Shown: positions 34,701-38,742 of the stretch, one piece after another
How the letters are laid out: each line of letters opens with the position of its first letter
Position numbering within the stretch: the first letter of the stretch is position 1
Source of the DNA: Thermoguttaceae bacterium
GTDB lineage: Bacteria; Planctomycetota; Planctomycetia; Pirellulales; Thermoguttaceae
Direction of reading: 5' to 3'
DNA length: 38,742 nucleotides
Assembly (NCBI GenBank): GCA_017550965.1
Contig: JAFZNK010000329.1
Location: forward strand, 1-38,742
Program-made: the position numbers and the translations under genes
The notes under the pieces: model-generated
What the model saw: the letters and a program-made list of their open reading frames with translations, nothing else
What the model was told of the DNA's origin: nothing
The model's database searches: none

Positions 34701-35163
34701 TCGGGACATAATAACAATCGGTCTGTCTTCCCATCGGGAGTCGGACGAGCGTTTTGCCGTCTTTGGAGAAAAGAACGCCGTTGATCGAACGGAAAACGGG
34801 GTTCTCTTCCGCGACGTCGATCGCGTCCAAATCCGGACAAACAAACGCGTCCTTCCCAATCTCGACGACGCTTGCGGGCAGGACGATTCTTTTCAATTTT
34901 CGGACCTCGCGAAACGCGCCCGGCATAATCGTTTCAACTCCGTCCGGCACAACGAACTCGGCGAGCGCGGAATCATGTTCGAGGTACAGTCCGAACTTTT
35001 TGCCGTCGGCGCTAAGCTGATATCTGCCGTCTTCCGAAATTATCGATTGCGCGACGCAGGACGTAATGTTCCCCCAAAACGCCCAGCTTATCGCGATCGC
35101 GACGCCAAACGCCGTCAACATTATCGACTTTAAAACGCGATATCGCTTCGTGTTAAGTTCCAT
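31726..35163 (-). CDS. Very large secreted BspA-type LRR protein
   Basis: A 1145-aa protein. The ATG at 35163 follows AAGGAGAC, an excellent ribosome-binding site. Signal peptide: VLKSIMLTAFGVAIAISWAF, with cleavage near CVAQ. Two halves each begin with an LSADGK leader (near residues 52 and 580), suggesting fusion of two LRR proteins. A spacer (YPRGREGGEREAPETAERSN) lies inside the first half. The C-terminal third is a long run of uninterrupted LRR_5 units (IGDRSFLYCSSMKTINLPES type). The gene follows the repeated terminator-promoter cassette whose promoter has a 13-T spacer tract, so its expression may be phase variable. A hairpin and 78 bases separate it from the next LRR gene. Confidence 0.88.
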   Translation of the reverse strand: MELNTKRYRVLKSIMLTAFGVAIAISWAFWGNITSCVAQSIISEDGRYQLSADGKKFGLYLEHDSALAEFVVPDGVETIMPGAFREVRKLKRIVLPASVVEIGKDAFVCPDLDAIDVAEENPVFRSINGVLFSKDGKTLVRLPMGRQTDCYYVPKGVETIEAGALQYCFFLKTVVIPNGVKTIGDNAISGGFLATISLPTSVEHIGDGAFENYTHVKSVYVAEDNPFFRSIDGVLYSKDGKTLLFYPRGREGGEREAPETAERSNEDVQFSNDGKTLIKYPETKSDEVYYVPDGVETIASEAFMNCASIRSIVIPEGVTAIGDKAFYGCRKLETIALPSSLKSLGEQTIYENDSLTGIYVDDNPVFSSIGGVLCSKDGKTLIKCPEALRNIEHYSVPKGVERIEKYAFANCRQLSGLGLSEETKEIDPEAFVGCLSLRSISPGQGNQFFLSDHALFSKDRTVLVKYPPALKQVNYDVPKGVKEIVDDAFDGCSQLETIKLPETLEKIGARAFAGCSRLKTLTIPENVSSISDDAFNSTSSVRAHKGSYAERYAKEKNIKFETISEEEEIASTFRLSADGKILYEYIGKGKKATIPNGVEAVGGFTFDLRASGNDPRGDFSMLKTIVIPKSVKQIKGGFQSCYSLESIEVAEDNPSYRSIDGVLCSKDGKTLLWAPSSPKKEPFVVPDGVEVIGSRAFEGHGRIKSVVLPDSVKALGDCAFMFCDSLESVELSKNLETIGHSAFRFCRSLKKVVLPKSVKTIHDEAFAHCSSLETCDVPETVEELGNGVFTGCSSLKSFNISQNNPNFLVIDGFLCSKDGKTLVGAPNVAENCRIPDGIVKIGAGAFSGSAATSIVVPDSVREIENDAFAGCSSLTRIELSKNLEKIGDRSFLYCSSMKTINLPESCKEIGAFAFNGCSALTSFVVPEGVREIRDFTFNGCSTLAELVVPEGVEQLGREAFRGCASLRTIVLPEGLKRIGPQTFHDCSSLEEVLLPESVETIDVAAFNSCKSLKTIVLPKDLKEIASAAFVNCSSLESVVLPDALEKLGDRVFLQCSSLKTIVVPKSVATIEAFAFAECPSLKTVTLLGNVESIDPKAFWQSRFLTIRAPKESCAEAFVKEFNEEISKTIVASYVKERSVNFEPLD

Positions 35164-35338
35164 TCTCTGTCTCCTTGTCGGCTTATGGAGTTTGTTGTCT
35201 TACGGGCGGGCGCAAAGCTCCCTTTGTTATTGTTGCCGCCGGCGAGTTTTTCTTTCGCAAAAAATTTTAAAAAAAACTCGGCTCAACGCGAAACGTCTTC
35301 CGGCGAGACCGGTTGCGTCAACAATACGCTCTGCGACT

Positions 35339-35368
35339 ATTATATCAAAAAAAAAAAAATAGACGCAA
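35339..35368 (-). promoter_or_regulatory. Promoter with a 13-T tract in the spacer, upstream of the eighth LRR gene
   Basis: On the minus strand, TTGCGT (35363-35368), an 18-base spacer containing 13 T residues (35347-35359) and TATAAT (35339-35344). Another copy of the same promoter has 12 T and 16-base spacing. Confidence 0.75.
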
Positions 35369-35432
35369 GCAGAACAGATATTTCGATTATTTCCAAAAGC
35401 TGGAAAGTCCGGATTCACGGGCTTTTCGCGCG

Positions 35433-35475
35433 AAAAAAAATCCATACGCGCGCAATTCGGCGACGCGTATGGATT
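35433..35475 (-). terminator. Intrinsic terminator of the ninth LRR gene
   Basis: AATCCATACGCG (35439-35450) and CGCGTATGGATT (35464-35475) form a perfect 12-base stem. On the minus strand it is followed by eight T residues. Confidence 0.88.
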
Positions 35476-35507
35476 GTCAAAGGAAGAACGCAAAATGTGT
35501 CGGCGTT

Positions 35508-37193
35508 TCAATCGAGCGGCTTGAAGTCGATCTTTTTCTTCTGCGCAAACTCTTCGGCGTAAGAGCCTTTGGGCGCGCGAATCGTCAGGTTTTTCGTAGG
35601 ATAAAACGCGTAGTACTCAATCTTTTCGACGCTTGCAGGAATAACGATTTCCGAGAGCGCGGGGCAATAGAAAAACGTCGCTCCGGCGATTTCCTTAACG
35701 CCGTCGGGAACGACGAACGTCTTCAGCGCCGAGCATCCGTGGAACGCGGCGCCGCCTATCTTCCGAACGCTTTCCGGAAGTTCGATTCTTTCCAGGGACG
35801 AACAATGACCGAACGCGCATATTCCAATCTCTTCGACGCCCTCCGGAACGGCAAAAGAGTCTTCGACCTTTCCCATCGGAGCCATGACAAGCGTTTTGCC
35901 GTCTTTGGAGAAAAGAACCCCGTCGCTCGAGCTATAGTACGGATTGTTCTCCGCAGCGTTAATCGATTTCAACGACGGACAATTCGAAAACGTAAAGAAT
36001 CCAATATCTTCGACCGATTCCGGAACGTCGAACGACGTCAACGACGAACAGCTTTCAAAGGCGTTATTGCCGAACTTCTTAACGCCGTCCGGTAACGCGA
36101 TCGAAGAAAGAGAAGAACAGCCTGCAAAAGCGAGCGAACCGATTTCGGTCAGGCTTTTCGGAAAGACGATCGATTTCAGCGACGAACAGCCCGTAAATGC
36201 AAAGGGAACGACGACTTCCACGCCGTCCGGAACGGTAAAGGATTCTTTGCCCGACCCTTCGGGAAATCGAACGAGCTTTTTGCCGTCTTTGGAATAAAGA
36301 ACGCCGTCGATCGAACGGTAAACGGGGTTCTCTTCCGCGACGTTAATCGCCGTCAACGACGGACAAAACATAAAAGAGCCGATCTCCTCAACGGATTTCG
36401 GAACGTCGATAGACTTTAACGACGAACAGCCCGTAAACGCGTTTCCGCCGATCTTTTTAACGCCGTCCGGAACAACGATCGACGTCAACGACGAGCAGTC
36501 TTCAAAAGCAGACATTCCGATCTCCGAAACTCCGTCAGGAACGACAATTGACGAAAGAGACGAACACCCGGCAAAAACGACGCTGTCGAGAACTTCGAGA
36601 CTCTTCGGCAAGATGATCGACTTCAGGTTGGACGCCCCGGCGAAGGCGGATCGTTCGATAATCCTGACGCTTTCGGGAACAATGAACTCGTCTTTCTTAA
36701 TACCGGACGGAACGCATTTTAGAACGGTTCCGTCTTTGGAATAGAGGACTCCGTCAATCGAACGCAACGAGGGATTATCCTCAGCGACTTCAATCGTCTC
36801 CAACGATGGACAATGCCAAAAATCAACGAACCTGGCTCCGACGACGCTTGCGGGAATAACGATCGTTTTCAGGGAGAATCCGCGTTCGCGAGCACGATCG
36901 GCAAACGTTTTGCGCGGTTCGCCGAACGCGAGAAAACTAAGGTCGATTTCGCCCGGCTCGCTACGATCAAAAGCGCCGGAATTAATCCCGGTTACGCTGT
37001 CCGGAACAACCAGTTTTTCGCCGTTTCCGTGATACTTTAGGAAAATATGTCCGTCGTCGCTCAGTTGATATTCGGGAACTTGCGCGTCCCCAGATTGAGC
37101 GAAGACGCTCGAGTCGGACGAAAAGAGCGTCGCCGCGACGCCAAGAAGCGCCGACGCGAGGAAACAGTAAAAACGTTTGTTCTTCATCAACAT
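35508..37193 (-). CDS. Secreted BspA-type LRR protein flanked by repeated cassettes
   Basis: A 561-aa protein. The start at 37193 (MLMKNKRFYCF) has GGGGGA upstream; longer in-frame extensions run through the promoter region and are rejected. Signal peptide: FLASALLGVAATLFSSDSSV, ending FAQ. A leader (SDDGHIFLKYHGNGEKLVVP) precedes LRR_5 repeats, with three S(I/S)DGVL(Y/F)SKDG blocks and several near-identical units of the type NAFTGCSSLKSIDVPKSV. An insert near residues 95-115 (GEIDLSFLAFGEPRKTFADR) interrupts the first repeat. It is enclosed by two direct copies of a terminator-promoter cassette and its own promoter has a 12-T spacer. It is therefore a candidate for phase variation and for loss or gain by recombination. 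Confidence 0.88.
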   Translation of the reverse strand: MLMKNKRFYCFLASALLGVAATLFSSDSSVFAQSGDAQVPEYQLSDDGHIFLKYHGNGEKLVVPDSVTGINSGAFDRSEPGEIDLSFLAFGEPRKTFADRARERGFSLKTIVIPASVVGARFVDFWHCPSLETIEVAEDNPSLRSIDGVLYSKDGTVLKCVPSGIKKDEFIVPESVRIIERSAFAGASNLKSIILPKSLEVLDSVVFAGCSSLSSIVVPDGVSEIGMSAFEDCSSLTSIVVPDGVKKIGGNAFTGCSSLKSIDVPKSVEEIGSFMFCPSLTAINVAEENPVYRSIDGVLYSKDGKKLVRFPEGSGKESFTVPDGVEVVVPFAFTGCSSLKSIVFPKSLTEIGSLAFAGCSSLSSIALPDGVKKFGNNAFESCSSLTSFDVPESVEDIGFFTFSNCPSLKSINAAENNPYYSSSDGVLFSKDGKTLVMAPMGKVEDSFAVPEGVEEIGICAFGHCSSLERIELPESVRKIGGAAFHGCSALKTFVVPDGVKEIAGATFFYCPALSEIVIPASVEKIEYYAFYPTKNLTIRAPKGSYAEEFAQKKKIDFKPLD

Positions 37194-37308
37194 GGCGAAA
37201 TCCCCCATATTTCGAAGGTTAGCGGCGCGTTTTGCCAAATTGAAAACGCCGCGCCGCAGGGCGTTTTTATCGTCGCAAACGATTGTATTAACAATAGTCG
37301 CTCTGATC

Positions 37309-37336
37309 ATTATACAAAAAAAAAAAATAGACGCAA
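37309..37336 (-). promoter_or_regulatory. Promoter with a 12-T tract in the spacer, upstream of the ninth LRR gene
   Basis: On the minus strand, TTGCGT (37331-37336), a 16-base spacer containing 12 T residues (37316-37327) and TATAAT (37309-37314). Confidence 0.75.
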
Positions 37337-37400
37337 GCAGAACAGATATTTCGATTATTTCCAAAAGCCGGAAAGTCCGGATTCACGGGCCTTTCGCGCT

Positions 37401-37443
37401 AAAAAAAATCCATACGCGCGCAATTCGGCGACGCGTATGGATT
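37401..37443 (-). terminator. Intrinsic terminator of the PDZ-like protein gene
   Basis: The same 12-base stem as in the other cassette copy (37407-37418 with 37432-37443), followed on the minus strand by eight T residues. Confidence 0.88.
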
Positions 37444-37509
37444 GTCAAAGGAAGAACGCAAAACGTGTCGGCGCTTACGTCTGCGAGACGACGCCGAAAA
37501 AACGAGTTC

Positions 37510-38742
37510 TCACAACTGCCGCTCGAGCGTGGCGCGATATTGGCAACGCGCGGCGGAAGTTCCGGGAACGACGCCCATTATGTAAACGCCGCCCTCGGGC
37601 GCCGTCTGGACGACGAACCCCAAGCGATCTTCAACCGTCTTGGGCGGAAGATCCGTTCGAAGGAAAGCGTACTTTCCGGTTCGCTGTTCCGCAACTTTGA
37701 TCAGAATCTTCGGGGCGGAACTCGCGACCGCCTCGTAATAATCCTGCTCGTCTCTGATCTTACGTCCGTTCACCTGGACGACGCGATCGTAAATATCCGC
37801 CGTATAATAGGGTTCCGACCATCCGAGACTGGTCCACGGCCCAGCGCCGGGCTCGTATTCGTTCGTTAAAAAGTATCGACAACGAGCGGCCGGAGAGCCG
37901 GACGCGACGTCCAGCACGACGACTCCGCCGCCGGAAATCGGCGCCACGCGCAGGCCGAAACTCGATCCGAGGGAGCGAGGCGAAAGATCGGCGCGGAAAT
38001 AGGCGAGTCGTCCGGTATGCCGTTCCGCGACGGTCAGCGTGACTCTCGAGCGAGGAATTGCAATCGCCGCGCGATAATCAAGCTCGCTTCTAATCGGACG
38101 TCCGTTGACTTCCACAACGCGGTTGCCGGTCTCGGGCGCGTAAAAAGGCTCGGACCAATAGTAATCGGGAACGGACGCGGGATCGTCCCAGAATCCAAAT
38201 CCCTGAACGAACGCTTCCGTCTGAGAGTATCGGCAACGCGCGGCGGGAGATCCGGGAAGAATCCCGACGATCACGACTCCGCCCAACGGGGACGTCGCGG
38301 TATAATAGCCCAAACGCATCCCCTGATAATCGGGAGAAAGCGTCGTTCGCAGGTAATAGGGTCTGCCTGTCTTTTTATCCGCCAGTTTCAGATGAACGTG
38401 CGGTCCGGAGCTCGCGATCGCCGCGCGATAAGCTATTTCGTCGTCAATCGAAACACCGTTGATTCCGACGATTCGATCGCCTATTTCAGCGGAATAAAGA
38501 GGCTCGGTCCAATCGCCGCCCGGAAAACCGGCGCCCGGCGTCGGAATCGGGAAAGGCGGAAGACCCGGCGTATGGCCGGGCGACGGCTTGGGCGCAACGC
38601 CGGGTTTGGGCGTCGGTTTAGGAGTCGGCTTCGGCGCGGGCGCGGGAGTCGGCTTTACAGAAGGTTTCGGCGCGGGCGCGTGCGTCGGCTTCACCGGAGG
38701 CTTTGGCGCAGGGGTCGGCTTCACCGGAGGTTTCGGCGCGGG
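37510..38742 (-). CDS. Proline-rich protein with three PDZ-like modules (5' end outside the window)
   Basis: The frame is open to the window edge, so the N-terminus, presumably with a signal peptide, is missing; 410 codons before the stop are visible. The first part is a low-complexity linker of Lys, Pro, Ala and Thr (KPTPAPKP-type repeats), suited to spanning a cell envelope. Three homologous modules of about 100 residues follow. Each has a PDZ-like core: GDRIVGINGVSI, GNRVVEVNGRPI and YDRVVQVNGRKI. Each then has a TGRPYYLRTTLSP-type segment and ends in GSPAARCRY or GTSAARCQY with a conserved Cys. No protease domain is visible. It may bind exported peptides or assemble envelope proteins. It lies upstream of the LRR array on the same strand and shares its terminator cassette. 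Confidence 0.8.
   Translation of the reverse strand, partial: PAPKPPVKPTPAPKPPVKPTHAPAPKPSVKPTPAPAPKPTPKPTPKPGVAPKPSPGHTPGLPPFPIPTPGAGFPGGDWTEPLYSAEIGDRIVGINGVSIDDEIAYRAAIASSGPHVHLKLADKKTGRPYYLRTTLSPDYQGMRLGYYTATSPLGGVVIVGILPGSPAARCRYSQTEAFVQGFGFWDDPASVPDYYWSEPFYAPETGNRVVEVNGRPIRSELDYRAAIAIPRSRVTLTVAERHTGRLAYFRADLSPRSLGSSFGLRVAPISGGGVVVLDVASGSPAARCRYFLTNEYEPGAGPWTSLGWSEPYYTADIYDRVVQVNGRKIRDEQDYYEAVASSAPKILIKVAEQRTGKYAFLRTDLPPKTVEDRLGFVVQTAPEGGVYIMGVVPGTSAARCQYRATLERQL

Larger units (their letters stand above)
35339..35505. repeat. Terminator-promoter cassette, copy 1
   Basis: Nearly identical to 37309-37473: four substitutions seen by eye, plus a two-base length difference at the homopolymer and -10 junction. 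It carries the terminator of the ninth LRR gene and the promoter of the eighth. Confidence 0.9.
37309..37473. repeat. Terminator-promoter cassette, copy 2
   Basis: Partner of 35339-35505. It carries the terminator of the PDZ-like gene and the promoter of the ninth LRR gene. An AT-rich stretch upstream of the -35 could act as an UP element. Confidence 0.9.

Noticed and set aside
37194..37364. A longer N-terminus for the ninth LRR protein
   Set aside because: It would begin inside the promoter cassette and place about 57 residues before the signal peptide. The ATG at 37193 has a suitable ribosome-binding site.
1..38742. tRNA, rRNA and insertion sequences
   Set aside because: I saw no cloverleaf, rRNA core sequence or transposase. 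The only recombinase is the tyrosine integrase.

Overview
The window looks like chromosomal DNA of a Planctomycetota bacterium, possibly a gut or rumen lineage related to Thermoguttaceae. I infer this from three things: the planctomycete-style catalytic box of the tyrosine integrase, the many secreted BspA-type leucine-rich-repeat (LRR) proteins, and a secreted three-module PDZ-like protein. No rRNA, tRNA or ribosomal marker is present, so the assignment is tentative.

Region 1 (about 1-10,010) is an integrated, plasmid- or satellite-like element. A leftward operon carries a helix-turn-helix protein, a small unknown protein, a primase/helicase (CHC2 zinc finger, Toprim, DUF3987) and a tyrosine integrase, with overlapping or closely spaced genes and a terminator at the left edge. 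Upstream lie a ribbon-helix-helix protein, a small unknown protein, and a divergent Xre-type repressor with palindromic operators between them. A small sigma-70-like protein and another short unknown follow. The right end has iteron-like repeats, a perfect 22-bp palindrome, an AT-rich tract and a long inverted repeat, which together resemble a replication or transfer origin. The element is also seeded with a mosaic of short repeats around a CATGATC core. These occur in intergenic DNA, in both interdomain linkers of the primase, and in most of the C-terminal half of the ribbon-helix-helix protein.

Region 2 (about 10,090-13,010) is a leftward three-gene operon that looks like an RNA repair system: a class I SAM methyltransferase, an RNA ligase, and a protein joining an HD phosphohydrolase domain to a polynucleotide-kinase-like P-loop domain. 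It ends in two strong hairpins.

Region 3 (13,020-14,750) holds a rightward AAA_14/DUF4143 ATPase with its own near-consensus promoter. It is bracketed by imperfect direct repeats of about 100 bp that match the 3' end and terminator of the neighbouring LRR gene, as if it had been inserted into the edge of the LRR array.

Region 4 (14,735-37,193) is a leftward tandem array of nine BspA-type LRR genes, nearly all with signal peptides. Two end in a domain that looks like a caspase fold without its catalytic residues. The array shows active recombination: a 366-bp block is shared almost perfectly by two genes and has stranded a decayed LRR gene end. A terminator-plus-promoter cassette of about 166 bp is repeated on both sides of the ninth LRR gene, and its promoter spacer contains a run of 12 or 13 T residues. 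This gives 16-bp or 18-bp spacing, the architecture expected of phase-variable surface proteins. Region 5 (37,510 to the right edge) is the 3' part of a gene for a proline-rich, triple PDZ-like protein.
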